Shown piece after piece: positions 16,311 through 25,553 of a stretch of 34,859 nt of DNA (its first letter is position 1; each line of letters begins with the position of its first letter). The position numbers were made by a program, and so were the translations under genes. Under the pieces are notes generated by a model that saw only the letters and a list, made by a program, of their open reading frames with translations, did no database searches and was not told where the DNA came from. The stretch is from Chloroflexota bacterium (GTDB lineage Bacteria > Chloroflexota > Anaerolineae > Aggregatilineales > J027), in contig JAKEEQ010000376.1 of assembly GCA_022616515.1 (NCBI GenBank), positions 1 to 34,859 on the forward strand, in the 5' to 3' direction.

Positions 16311-16661
16311 GTGAAATTACCCGGTCTTGAACAGGCCATCGTGCCCGAAGCGAAAATCACCGAGTATCTGCTGAATCTTGAACATGAGGAAGGGGGAGCA
16401 AAAGCCATTTTCTTTATCCATTTTGGCTTTTCTATGGCACAATGGAAAGAACTTGCCCGGGCACTTCTTGAACATGCGCATACCCATGAAGTTGTTAAGC
16501 ACGAAGCAACCCGCTTTGGTACACGCTATGTGATTGAAGGGACATTACAAACCCCTGTTCAGCGAACACCCTGGGTACGGGTGGTCTGGTTTATTGCTAA
16601 AGACACCGCCACCCCGCGCCTGACAACCGCTTATCCAATGGAGAAACCGGATAATGATTAA
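16311..16661 (+). CDS. DUF6883 domain protein
   Basis: 116 residues, almost entirely one domain: KLPGLEQAIVPEAKITEYLLNLEHEEGGAKAIFFIHFGFSMAQWKELARALLEH, then TRFGTRYVIEGTLQTP and VRVVWFIAKD...TAYP. I recognise this layout as DUF6883, a small domain also seen at the ends of phage-like and toxin-like proteins and of unknown activity. The track starts at GTG 16305, but that codon overlaps the AGGGG ribosome site. The GTG at 16311 lies five bases after AGGGG and gives the usual MKLP start. It overlaps the following DUF4926 gene by 8 bp. Confidence 0.78.
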   Translation: MKLPGLEQAIVPEAKITEYLLNLEHEEGGAKAIFFIHFGFSMAQWKELARALLEHAHTHEVVKHEATRFGTRYVIEGTLQTPVQRTPWVRVVWFIAKDTATPRLTTAYPMEKPDND

Positions 16662-16881
16662 AGAACATGAACGAGTAGCACTTACCGAAGATTTGCCTGA
16701 ATACCAGCTTCAGGCAGGGGATATAGGCGTCGTTGTGATGATTCACGGGGATCATGAAGGCTATGAACTCGAAATTTTCAGCGCCGATGGGCATACTTTG
16801 GATGTGGTGACCGTTGAGGCGGATCAAGTGCGCCCGGTCAGCCGTCGTGATGTGCTTCATGTGCGTGAGCGTTCAGCATAG
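16654..16881 (+). CDS. DUF4926 domain protein
   Basis: 75 residues. IKEHERVALTEDLPEYQLQAGDIGVVVMIHGDHEGYELEIFSADGHTLDVVTVEADQVRPV fits DUF4926, a small SH3-like beta-barrel family. The ATG overlaps the DUF6883 stop as ATGATTAA, and GGAGA lies upstream within that gene. A strict overlapping pair of two small cytoplasmic proteins suggests they bind each other. A toxin-antitoxin or immunity role is inference only. Its stop lies five bases from that of the convergent M28 gene. Confidence 0.8.
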   Translation: MIKEHERVALTEDLPEYQLQAGDIGVVVMIHGDHEGYELEIFSADGHTLDVVTVEADQVRPVSRRDVLHVRERSA

Positions 16882-16886
16882 TCCTA

Positions 16887-18035
16887 TCAGACCTTCGTAT
16901 CAATGTCTTTCATAATGCCCCAGATATATTCCCACGTCCGGGCCAGTGTCGATGGTTGGATTTCTTCGGGCGTTTTCCCTTTCGCGAAAAATCCGGTTGA
17001 CCGTTCATAGCCCATAATCGCTGCCGCCTTCAACCCCTTGTGACGAAGCGGCGCGACGTCATCCAGCGACACCATCGGCTTACCCATAATGCCGAGATGG
17101 GGATGTTTGGCGGCGACCCGCGTCAGCAATTCCACCGTTTCGGGATGTGGATAGTAATGTGCATTACTGCTCCAGCCATGTTCACTGGCCCAGCACAATT
17201 CGCCCGCTCCCACATTGTCCAGCGCAATCCATGTCGCTTCTTTCCACTGATCGCCATACTCGCGGACTAATTCTGCCGCCCCCTGTCCGGCAACGGTTCC
17301 ACAGCCAGTGAAGGCAATCACGACTTCGGTGTGATCGAGGGGTGTTGCGGCAACCGCTTCGGCCAGTGCCAGCAAAATTGCCACGCCCGATGCATTATCA
17401 TTGGCTCCGGTCGTCGATTTGCCGATTTCGTTGGCAACCGAGAGTCCCGCCTCACCAAACAATATATAGGAGACCATCTGGCGCATCCAGATTGGGGCAT
17501 TAAAGAGCGTCAGCATTGACCCCAACAGCGCAACGTTGGGCAGGCCCGCGTAAAAATAAGGGGCATATTCACGAAGCTGGGCATGATCGGTCATTCGCGC
17601 AATGTCGGTGTCCATATGAGCCAGAAACACAATTCGGTCCCGCAGTTCACCGGACGGTGGAATGTGCCCGATAATGTTTTGAGACCGTCGCTGTGGGTAG
17701 AAATTTTCCCACGGTGGAGCGCCACCTTTCAAAATCTCGCGGGCACTCAGGGCTGCACCCACCATTAACAACGCTCCTAAGATGCGACGCCAGCGGGCCT
17801 CACCAGCCCCGACCAGCATACCGGCCCCGGCTAACACGCCGACTGCTCCCAGACGCTCGCTCAGCTTGCCAATCGAATAAAAAACCTCTTCCTCAATCTC
17901 GTCAACTTTTAGTTCTTTCAACTTTTGTTGAAGATAACGGGCTGTTTTGAGTTCCTCGGCAGAACGCGGCGGGCGCGGAGATTCACTGAGTTCATTGATG
18001 TACTGGCACAACTGGGTAATGGGCGCGTCGGTCAT
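16887..18035 (-). CDS. M28-family peptidase homologue, probably catalytically altered
   Basis: 382 residues. The M28 framework is clear: the metal His and Asp in FLAHMDTD, bridging Asp in TTGANDNASGVAILLALAEA, and LDNVGAG. The segment that normally reads GCEEVG, with the general base and metal-binding Glu, reads GCGTVAGQGA. The C-terminal metal His of the usual SDH motif is not seen in SLDDVAPLRHKG. Two hydrophobic stretches at about 63-98 and more near 165-200 suggest membrane association. It may be an inactive or altered member. The ATG at 18035 is chosen over the track's TTG because AAGGA lies seven bases before it. Divergent from the VIT/VWA gene, 78 bp between starts. Confidence 0.8.
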   Translation of the reverse strand: MTDAPITQLCQYINELSESPRPPRSAEELKTARYLQQKLKELKVDEIEEEVFYSIGKLSERLGAVGVLAGAGMLVGAGEARWRRILGALLMVGAALSAREILKGGAPPWENFYPQRRSQNIIGHIPPSGELRDRIVFLAHMDTDIARMTDHAQLREYAPYFYAGLPNVALLGSMLTLFNAPIWMRQMVSYILFGEAGLSVANEIGKSTTGANDNASGVAILLALAEAVAATPLDHTEVVIAFTGCGTVAGQGAAELVREYGDQWKEATWIALDNVGAGELCWASEHGWSSNAHYYPHPETVELLTRVAAKHPHLGIMGKPMVSLDDVAPLRHKGLKAAAIMGYERSTGFFAKGKTPEEIQPSTLARTWEYIWGIMKDIDTKV

Positions 18036-18113
18036 CAATATATCCTTCTCATGGAACTTTTATGGCAACAGGGTCGTCTTTACGATAAATGGCACAACAA
18101 GGAGACTGCCCTG

Positions 18114-20315
18114 ATGAGAACCATTATAACAACTTTGCTCTTCATATTCATGCTCGTTGCGGTAGCCAGCCCGGCTCTGGCGACGCAATCGCCTACCGCA
18201 GGAGCCGGTACCGTTTTCCAGATTGCACGTGGCGTCTACATCAAATCCCACCGCGTGGATGTGGAAATCACCGACCAAATCGCGAAGACCCGCGTGACAC
18301 AGGTCTTCGTCAATGACACAGATTTCGTGGCTGAAGGGACTTATGTGTTCCCACTGCCGCCCGGCGTTACTATTTCCGACCTTGAAATGATTATTGATGG
18401 CGAACCCATTCAGGCCAAGATTCTGGAAAAAGATGAAGCGCGTCGCATCTACGATGAAATTGTGCGCCAGATACGCGACCCTGCTTTGCTGGAATACGTT
18501 GGCAGTAATGCGATTCAGGCCAATGTGTTTCCCATCCCGCCGGGTGATCAGCGCACGCTTGAGATTGAATTCAACCAGCTTCTGACTGTCGAAGATGGGC
18601 TGGTAAATTATGTCTATCCGCTGCGCACCGATTACATATCCGATACCCCGGTGCAGGACTTGAGCATCCGTGTCAGCGTAGACTCCAATGACCCTATCGG
18701 CAACATCTATTCTCCGACCCATCGCATCGCGATTGACCGTCAGGGCGAAAATGCTTTTGTCGCCGGATTTGAGACCGTGAATGCCCGCGAACAGACCGAT
18801 TTCAGGCTGTACTATGGCATTGCCACCGATGAAGTCAGCATGAATCTGTTGACCTACAAGGAGAGCGCCAACGAAGACGGTTATTTTGTCGCGCTTGTTT
18901 CACCCCCTGTGGCAGTTGCTGAGGACCGCATTATCCCCAAGGATGTCATCATTGTGCTGGATAATTCCGGTTCTATGTTTGGCAACAAATGGGATCAGGC
19001 GGTGGAAGCCACCAAATTCGTGCTGGATAACTTGAACGCCGAAGACCGTTTTAACGTGATCACCTTCAGCACAGGCGTTCGCGTCTACGCCCCGGCATTA
19101 CAGGGCATTTCAGAGGTAACTGAAGCCAGGGATTGGATTTCCGGGATTGAAGCTATCGGTGGGACCAACATCAATGAAGCTCTCCTGACGGCTCTGCAAC
19201 AGACGGAAGGCGAACGCCAGACGGTAATCCTCTTCCTGACCGATGGACTTGCCACCGAAGGCGTCGTTGAAACGGCTGACATCCTCAAGAATTTCGAGGA
19301 TGGTGTCCGGGATAATATCAGCGTGTTTACCTTTGGTGTTGGCGATGATGTTGATACCTTCCTGCTCGACCAGCTCAGCGACAGCTACAGCGGCGCTTCC
19401 GCCTATGTTCGCCCGATGGAAGCTATCGATGAGGAAGTTGGCAGCCTCTATAACAAGATTCGCGCTCCCTTGCTGACCGACATCTTGCTCGAAGTTGAGG
19501 GCGTGGACATTTACGATGTCTATCCCGCCAGCGACAACATCCCTGACCTTTTCATCGGGACTCAGCTTGTCATCGTTGGACGCTACAGTGGCAGTGCCGG
19601 GAATGGCTCACTGAGCCTGAAGGGCAAGGTTGATGGCGAGAATATGTCGTTCGTTTACGAGAATCACGAATTCCGCCAGAATGCGGGTGGTGAAGAACTC
19701 ATTCCGCGTCTGTGGGCAACGCGCCGCATTGGTGATTTGCTCAATACGATCCGACTCAACGGCGAGAATCCAGAACTGGTGGACAGCATCGTGCGCCTGA
19801 GTATACGCTACGGGATCATCACGCCCTATACCTCGTTTCTGATTACTGAAGACGATATTTTCACCCAGACAGGCCGTACTGAGGTATTGCAGGAAGCAGA
19901 AGACTCAACAAGTTTTCTCGATGATGAGGCCAGTGGCGAGGGTGCTATCGAAGCGTCAGAATCGTCTCGCAATATGCGCGATGCGGATGTTGCGCAGGCT
20001 CCCGGCGCACCAGCCGACGGCTTTGGCGGAGGGTATGACGGTAACGAAGAGGCTCCGGTCGGCGCAAACACAAACGCGGCTGGTCCTGCTCCTATTCAGA
20101 TTGCCGGTGACCGTACCTTCGTAATGCGGGAGGGCAAGTGGATTGATACCACCTACGATGCTGACACGATGGAGACCATCGAAATTGAATTCCTGAGCGA
20201 TGAATACTTCAACTTGCTCGATCAAGATGAACGAGTAGCCGAATTTTATGCGATGGGCGAATCCGTGATCTTTGTCCTGGATGGTCAGGCATACGAAATC
20301 GTACCGGCTGAGTAA
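18114..20315 (+). CDS. Secreted VIT and von Willebrand A domain protein
   Basis: 733 residues. A signal peptide (1-23, ASPALA-TQS) is followed by a VIT domain at about 28-160 with the signature EKDEARRIYDEIVRQIRDPALLEY and QANVFPIPP. A VWA domain at about 275-440 has an intact MIDAS: DNSGSM, Thr in GGTNIN and Asp in TDGLAT. A C-terminal region follows with a Gly/Ala/Asn-rich stretch near 635-670. The domain order resembles inter-alpha-trypsin-inhibitor heavy chains and proteobacterial sortase-target proteins, but no LPxTG or C-terminal membrane segment is visible, so it should be released or loosely bound. Function is probably metal-dependent adhesion. The ATG at 18114 follows AAGGAG by nine bases, replacing the track's 17925. 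Confidence 0.9.
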   Translation: MRTIITTLLFIFMLVAVASPALATQSPTAGAGTVFQIARGVYIKSHRVDVEITDQIAKTRVTQVFVNDTDFVAEGTYVFPLPPGVTISDLEMIIDGEPIQAKILEKDEARRIYDEIVRQIRDPALLEYVGSNAIQANVFPIPPGDQRTLEIEFNQLLTVEDGLVNYVYPLRTDYISDTPVQDLSIRVSVDSNDPIGNIYSPTHRIAIDRQGENAFVAGFETVNAREQTDFRLYYGIATDEVSMNLLTYKESANEDGYFVALVSPPVAVAEDRIIPKDVIIVLDNSGSMFGNKWDQAVEATKFVLDNLNAEDRFNVITFSTGVRVYAPALQGISEVTEARDWISGIEAIGGTNINEALLTALQQTEGERQTVILFLTDGLATEGVVETADILKNFEDGVRDNISVFTFGVGDDVDTFLLDQLSDSYSGASAYVRPMEAIDEEVGSLYNKIRAPLLTDILLEVEGVDIYDVYPASDNIPDLFIGTQLVIVGRYSGSAGNGSLSLKGKVDGENMSFVYENHEFRQNAGGEELIPRLWATRRIGDLLNTIRLNGENPELVDSIVRLSIRYGIITPYTSFLITEDDIFTQTGRTEVLQEAEDSTSFLDDEASGEGAIEASESSRNMRDADVAQAPGAPADGFGGGYDGNEEAPVGANTNAAGPAPIQIAGDRTFVMREGKWIDTTYDADTMETIEIEFLSDEYFNLLDQDERVAEFYAMGESVIFVLDGQAYEIVPAE

Positions 20316-20334
20316 CTAATTTACCTACTCCCAA

Positions 20335-20374
20335 CAAAAAACCGCCCGTCATTGCGATGGGCGGTTTGTATTTT
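20335..20374. terminator. Bidirectional rho-independent terminator
   Basis: Twelve-base-pair stem AAACCGCCCGTC/GATGGGCGGTTT (one G-U pair), loop ATTGC. The T-rich tail GTTTGTATTTT serves the + strand VIT/VWA gene. The A-run CAAAAAAACC on the other side becomes TTTTTTG for the minus-strand DUF4397/SH3 gene. It sits exactly between the two convergent genes. Confidence 0.92.
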
Positions 20375-20390
20375 ACCATCTGAACATTGA

Positions 20391-23081
20391 TTAACTGGCG
20401 GGTTCGGTAGGTTCCTCAGTTGCTTCAGTGGTTGGAGGGGCAATATTACCCGTCTCAATCACATTCACGTCCTGAATCGTCACAGGTGTACCATTGCGAG
20501 TCACCTGAACAAAATTGGCGCTAACCCAGCCAATGAATGTTCCTTCGCCAGCAATCTCATAACGCACATTCAACCAGTCACCGATTGCACTGCGACCCAA
20601 AACTAACATCTGGGAATTGGCGGGAATGGATGCAATGACACGGGCTTGAGCGTTTGGCTGGTCACGCAAATTTAAGTTCGAACCAACATTGATGTTGATG
20701 ACCTGCCCCAGCAGACCCGTAGTTGAGGCTGGTGGTGGGGCGGCGGTTGCGGCGGAAGGCGCAGTTGAGGGTGGTAAAGCGTTTTCGACAACGATGCGTC
20801 CGCCGACCTCGATTTCGTCCGCTTCTGGCAGATTTTCCACCGCGTATGCCCGCCCCTGAAAACTCAACGTGATATACTGGGCGGATACCCAGCCGTTAAA
20901 CGTCTCACCGTTTTCATTGGTATATTCCACAAACAGCCAATCTGGAACATCTGGCTCACCAACATCCTCGATTACTGCTACCTCGGTGCGCTCCAGTGCA
21001 AACATCTGCGCCCCATTGGGGATGAGTGCCAGCGATTCGGCGTCGGTATCCGGCAAACGACGCAAATGTAAACTCACGTCAGTGTCTAACTCAACCGTTG
21101 CCACCGGGTCCTGACGGGGCGGGGTTGGTGGTACGATGATCGCAGTCTCATCGGTTACCCCACCGGGATAATTAGCCGGGATGGGGCGAATGATGCGTGG
21201 GAATATTTCCACGAGTTCGAGCGCAAAGAAATCTTCCACTTCTGTGATGGCGCGGTTGCGATAACTCATGCGGAAGAAGTCGGCACGCGACCAGCAGTTG
21301 ATACCCCCTGTCTCGGAATTCCAGTTAATATTCAGCCAGATTTCTTCAAAGTCCTCAGCCAGCGTTGGTTCATCAAATTGGCCTTCTGGATAAGGCACGA
21401 ACTCCAGTTGCCCCTCTTCCGGGTCATCTGGTCCAGCATAACCATTAATCAACACTGTTGTGCCGTTGGGAATCAGACCCAACGAGAACGCCGTTGGGGC
21501 AGGATACTCGCGGCACTGCAAGTTTGCACCCGCGTTCAAATTCACCAGCCCCAGCAGTTGATTGCCGGTGTCGGGCGGTGCGATGGTAGTTGCCGCTGGT
21601 GGCGGTGGAGGCGGAGTAGTTGATTCTGGCGTGGTGGCTGGTGGTACGGTCGCTTCAATGGTCGGCGCTGCTGGTGTTTCCTCAATCGCTGGCACTTCCT
21701 CGGTCACTGCTGCGGTAGGCTCGGCAGCAACGACAACCTCCCCGGATGACCCCGGCAAACTGGCGGTGGTGACATTCACCCGTGTCGAATTCACGTCCAA
21801 GCTGGCATCGTCAGTAAGGTAAACGAGAATTGTGTTGTATGTGCCGCCAGCAAATTCCTGCTCTGTTAATTCGAATGATACCGGGCCGTCGGCGCTGTCC
21901 ACGGAACCACTGACGGTGTAAACACCTTTTTCAACATCAACGGGTTCGGAAGTGGTAAAGGCACTCAGCCCATCAGCGACCGTTTCTTCACCGACTTCAA
22001 CGGTGGTGGGGCCTTCGCTGTTGGTGTTGATGACCACAACACGCGCCGATTCGGGGTCAATGCTGCCAATATCATCTGATTGGATCGAAAACGAAAAGTC
22101 GCCCTCTGTCAACGAACCGAGCGCGGTAAGAGTTGCGGCCCCGGTGGCACTGCTGATATTGACGTCACCTTCAAAGGCGGCTTCGCTGTTGCCGGGTGTT
22201 CCGGCTTCACGGACCGCCAGTGCCACATCACCGGCAGGCATGGGAACATGCGGTGTCACGCTGCCCGGTTCGAGATTGCGCCAGATAATGACCTCATCAG
22301 CGTAAATGTCAACAACGGGGGCATCAATACTGCCGTGTGCAATACTCGTCAGCACTGTGTCCACACCCGGATCGGGCAGGGTTGGTGCTTGCAATACCAG
22401 TGAGGTCGGCTCATCGGGAGTACCCAGCAGAAGAACGGTCGTCAAAAGCCCGGTATTCAGGTTCACCTGTCCGATTTCGACAAGGGCATCCTCTACCGTG
22501 CCGCCAGTTGGAACTGCCAACAGTTCAAATGAAATCACCGGAGGGTCAATTGTGCCACCCTCAGTGCCGTTAAAGGTAACGGCTGGCAGCAGTGTACCGC
22601 CGCTGGTGGTCACAATATCAACAGGATCGAGACCGGCAATGGCATGGATGGCGTGAAAACGGCTGTTACCGAGTCTGACCGGCGACAATAAATCTTCGTA
22701 GACGCCAAGTGAAGTTGCACCTTCGCTGTCGCCTTGAATAACAATCGTTGCGTGGCGGAATCCGTTGCTGGTGGCCTGCAAACTTATACTTCCTTCATGA
22801 ACGGGTTCAGCGTCTACTGCATCTCCGGCTCCCCGTATGGCAAAGGTATGCTGGCCGGATGGAAAGGCGATGTGGGGTGTGGCTTCTGCAAAACCTACGC
22901 CTGCGGCAACAAGTGCGCCGTCGGCATAAATATCAACTTCATCCGCAAGGGGAACACCATGAACCAGACGAACAAGAACGGTTTCAGAATCAACTTGTGC
23001 TTCAGTGGTGTTTTGCGGTTCTAAAGCGATCATTCCGGCGATAGCCAGTACCAGACCTATCGCAAAGAATTTACGCATCAT
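20391..23081 (-). CDS. Secreted DUF4397 and SH3b multidomain protein
   Basis: 896 residues. A signal peptide of about 28 residues is followed by two DUF4397 units (VRLVHGVPLADEVDIYADG...TPHIAFPSGQHTFAIR and IAHGSIDAPVVDIYADE...TPHVPMPAGDVALAVR). Diverged beta-rich segments to about 450 and a Pro/Thr/Glu linker (PESTTPPPPPPAATT) come next. Three SH3b-like modules follow, at roughly 525-650, 680-780 and 820-885, each with an L-x-x-R and a WVSAxF/WSRADF-type end. No C-terminal anchor is seen. It probably acts at the cell surface; the ligand is unknown. Two ATGs in tandem follow GGAGG; the second (23078) has the better seven-base spacing. Confidence 0.88.
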   Translation of the reverse strand: MMRKFFAIGLVLAIAGMIALEPQNTTEAQVDSETVLVRLVHGVPLADEVDIYADGALVAAGVGFAEATPHIAFPSGQHTFAIRGAGDAVDAEPVHEGSISLQATSNGFRHATIVIQGDSEGATSLGVYEDLLSPVRLGNSRFHAIHAIAGLDPVDIVTTSGGTLLPAVTFNGTEGGTIDPPVISFELLAVPTGGTVEDALVEIGQVNLNTGLLTTVLLLGTPDEPTSLVLQAPTLPDPGVDTVLTSIAHGSIDAPVVDIYADEVIIWRNLEPGSVTPHVPMPAGDVALAVREAGTPGNSEAAFEGDVNISSATGAATLTALGSLTEGDFSFSIQSDDIGSIDPESARVVVINTNSEGPTTVEVGEETVADGLSAFTTSEPVDVEKGVYTVSGSVDSADGPVSFELTEQEFAGGTYNTILVYLTDDASLDVNSTRVNVTTASLPGSSGEVVVAAEPTAAVTEEVPAIEETPAAPTIEATVPPATTPESTTPPPPPPAATTIAPPDTGNQLLGLVNLNAGANLQCREYPAPTAFSLGLIPNGTTVLINGYAGPDDPEEGQLEFVPYPEGQFDEPTLAEDFEEIWLNINWNSETGGINCWSRADFFRMSYRNRAITEVEDFFALELVEIFPRIIRPIPANYPGGVTDETAIIVPPTPPRQDPVATVELDTDVSLHLRRLPDTDAESLALIPNGAQMFALERTEVAVIEDVGEPDVPDWLFVEYTNENGETFNGWVSAQYITLSFQGRAYAVENLPEADEIEVGGRIVVENALPPSTAPSAATAAPPPASTTGLLGQVININVGSNLNLRDQPNAQARVIASIPANSQMLVLGRSAIGDWLNVRYEIAGEGTFIGWVSANFVQVTRNGTPVTIQDVNVIETGNIAPPTTEATEEPTEPAS

Positions 23082-23127
23082 GTATCCTCCTCATATAAAC
23101 GAACAGGAGCTAAACAACAGTTGATAA

Positions 23128-23158
23128 ATTATCAACACCTGTTATTTAGTATTGACAA
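23128..23158 (-). promoter_or_regulatory. Promoter of the DUF4397/SH3 gene with overlapping operator
   Basis: On the minus strand TTGTCA (23158-23153) and GATAAT (23133-23128) are spaced by 19 bp. The perfect inverted repeat TTGATAA-a-TTATCAA at 23121-23135 covers the -10 and the expected start site, a classical repressor-site position. Outer arms AACAG/CTGTT and AGGAGCT/AGCTCCT extend the dyad. The leader of about 40 bases ends in GGAGGATAC. Confidence 0.5.
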
Positions 23159-23186
23159 GCTCCTTAACAATTAAATGGATACGGTT

Positions 23187-23205
23187 GTGACAAATAGGTT
23201 GTCAC
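23187..23205. promoter_or_regulatory. Inverted repeat GTGACAA-n5-TTGTCAC
   Basis: Perfect 7-bp arms around ATAGG, about 30 bp upstream of the proposed -35 of the DUF4397/SH3 gene. The arms and spacing fit a dimeric regulator site better than a terminator, as no T-run follows on either strand. Confidence 0.4.
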
Positions 23206-23307
23206 GTAAAACATTTACCGCACCAAAGAGTGACATGTCTCGAGAATCAAGAGCATGTTTAAGACAGCGCACGCGGATTGAGCTGCGTGTGATGCGGGCT
23301 ACCGCCT

Positions 23308-23324
23308 TGATTAGTTTCTAATCA
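23308..23324. repeat. Perfect 7-bp inverted repeat TGATTAG-ttt-CTAATCA
   Basis: Short hairpin or operator-like dyad with a three-base centre, followed at 23331 by the tandem GTTAACGA repeat. It is about 100 bases beyond the ahcY stop on the minus strand. Its role is not clear. Confidence 0.4.
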
Positions 23325-23423
23325 TGTATTGTTAACGAACGTTAACGAGAAAGTAGCAGTGTACCAGTTATCAACGGATAGACAACCGACTCTCCCCCAA
23401 CGATCAATCGCTTAGTATATGAC

Positions 23424-24743
<1,320 letters not shown>

Positions 24744-24750
24744 CTAGCTA

Positions 24751-25548
24751 CTATTTCCGGCGGGCTGTGCCATCCACCAGATCGGCATGGATGCGAAAGC
24801 CCAGTTTTTGATAGGAACGTACGGCAGCTTGATTGTCCTGCATCACATTCAGCACAACATGGTCAATACCGCGTCCGATAAGTTCGCGGGTAACCGCTCC
24901 GGTGGCTGCCGTTGCCAGCCCGCGACCACGTGCTTCCGGTGCCGTGTAAACATAGCCGATGACACCAACACCCTCATTTTCGGCGTAGATATGTGTCCCT
25001 GCTAGGGCGATGATCTCGTCATGTTCCTCGACGCCGTAAAACGTACCCTGTTCGATCAATTCCGGTGAGATACGGTCGGCTCGCATCGGCTCATCCGAGA
25101 ACAACGCTTTCATCTTACTGGCGTCCTCGCTGGTCAGGCGGCGTAAACCCGGATTTGACGGGCCATCCACAAAATCGGCAGGCTTGACGACCATGCGCCA
25201 GATGCGGCGCAGCGTCAGAATCTCGAAATGATTTTCGAGCATACCAAGCAAGTTGCCAGGCATCATATAGAAGATTTCATCCGGGACCCGTGAATCGCTC
25301 ATCAGGGCGTCTGCCGCTTCAGGTGGTGCGATAACAATGAAGACCGGGGGGGCTGAACCACGCCAGACCAGCGACACACCGACCAGTGTATCGCCATCAA
25401 AAGCACCCGTAAAGGTGCTGATTTCCCACATATCTTCCTCAAGATCGCCCAGCGCATAGGCACTCAGAGGCCGATCCTGATAGAAAAACTCACGAAGCCG
25501 GTCTCGGTCTTCCAGCGGGCGGAGTTGGAATGTTTTGGTAACGTCCAT
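24751..25548 (-). CDS. GNAT N-acetyltransferase, copy 1 of a tandem pair
   Basis: 265 residues. The C-terminal half is a GNAT domain with acetyl-CoA-binding VGVIGYVYTAPEARGRGLATAATGAVT and HVVLNVMQDNQAAVRSYQKLGF. The N-terminal half (YALGDLEEDMWEISTFTGAFDGDTLVGVSLVWRG) is shared with the neighbouring copy and looks like a second, degenerate GNAT-like lobe. The substrate is unknown. It begins five bases after the stop of copy 2, with a weak GAGAGA upstream, and is followed after 61 bp by ahcY, so co-transcription is likely. Lineage-specific duplication is the simplest origin. Confidence 0.85.
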   Translation of the reverse strand: MDVTKTFQLRPLEDRDRLREFFYQDRPLSAYALGDLEEDMWEISTFTGAFDGDTLVGVSLVWRGSAPPVFIVIAPPEAADALMSDSRVPDEIFYMMPGNLLGMLENHFEILTLRRIWRMVVKPADFVDGPSNPGLRRLTSEDASKMKALFSDEPMRADRISPELIEQGTFYGVEEHDEIIALAGTHIYAENEGVGVIGYVYTAPEARGRGLATAATGAVTRELIGRGIDHVVLNVMQDNQAAVRSYQKLGFRIHADLVDGTARRK

Positions 25549-25553
25549 GTGAT

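Larger units (their letters stand above)
23082..23423. other. AT-rich 342-bp intergenic region with several dyads, no gene
   Basis: No coding potential is supported here. It contains, from left to right, an extended imperfect dyad at 23105-23164, a GTGACAA-ATAGG-TTGTCAC inverted repeat at 23187-23205, a TGATTAG-ttt-CTAATCA hairpin at 23308-23324, and a tandem GTTAACGA repeat with 10-bp period at 23331-23348. It lies upstream of the DUF4397/SH3 gene and downstream of ahcY, both on the minus strand. It most likely holds the control region of the secreted protein. Confidence 0.6.

Noticed and set aside
23121-23376. DnaA-box-like TTATCAAC copies suggesting a replication origin
   Set aside because: Only three copies, all one base from the TTATCCACA consensus, and two are arms of one palindrome. 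No dnaA, dnaN or gyrase genes nearby.
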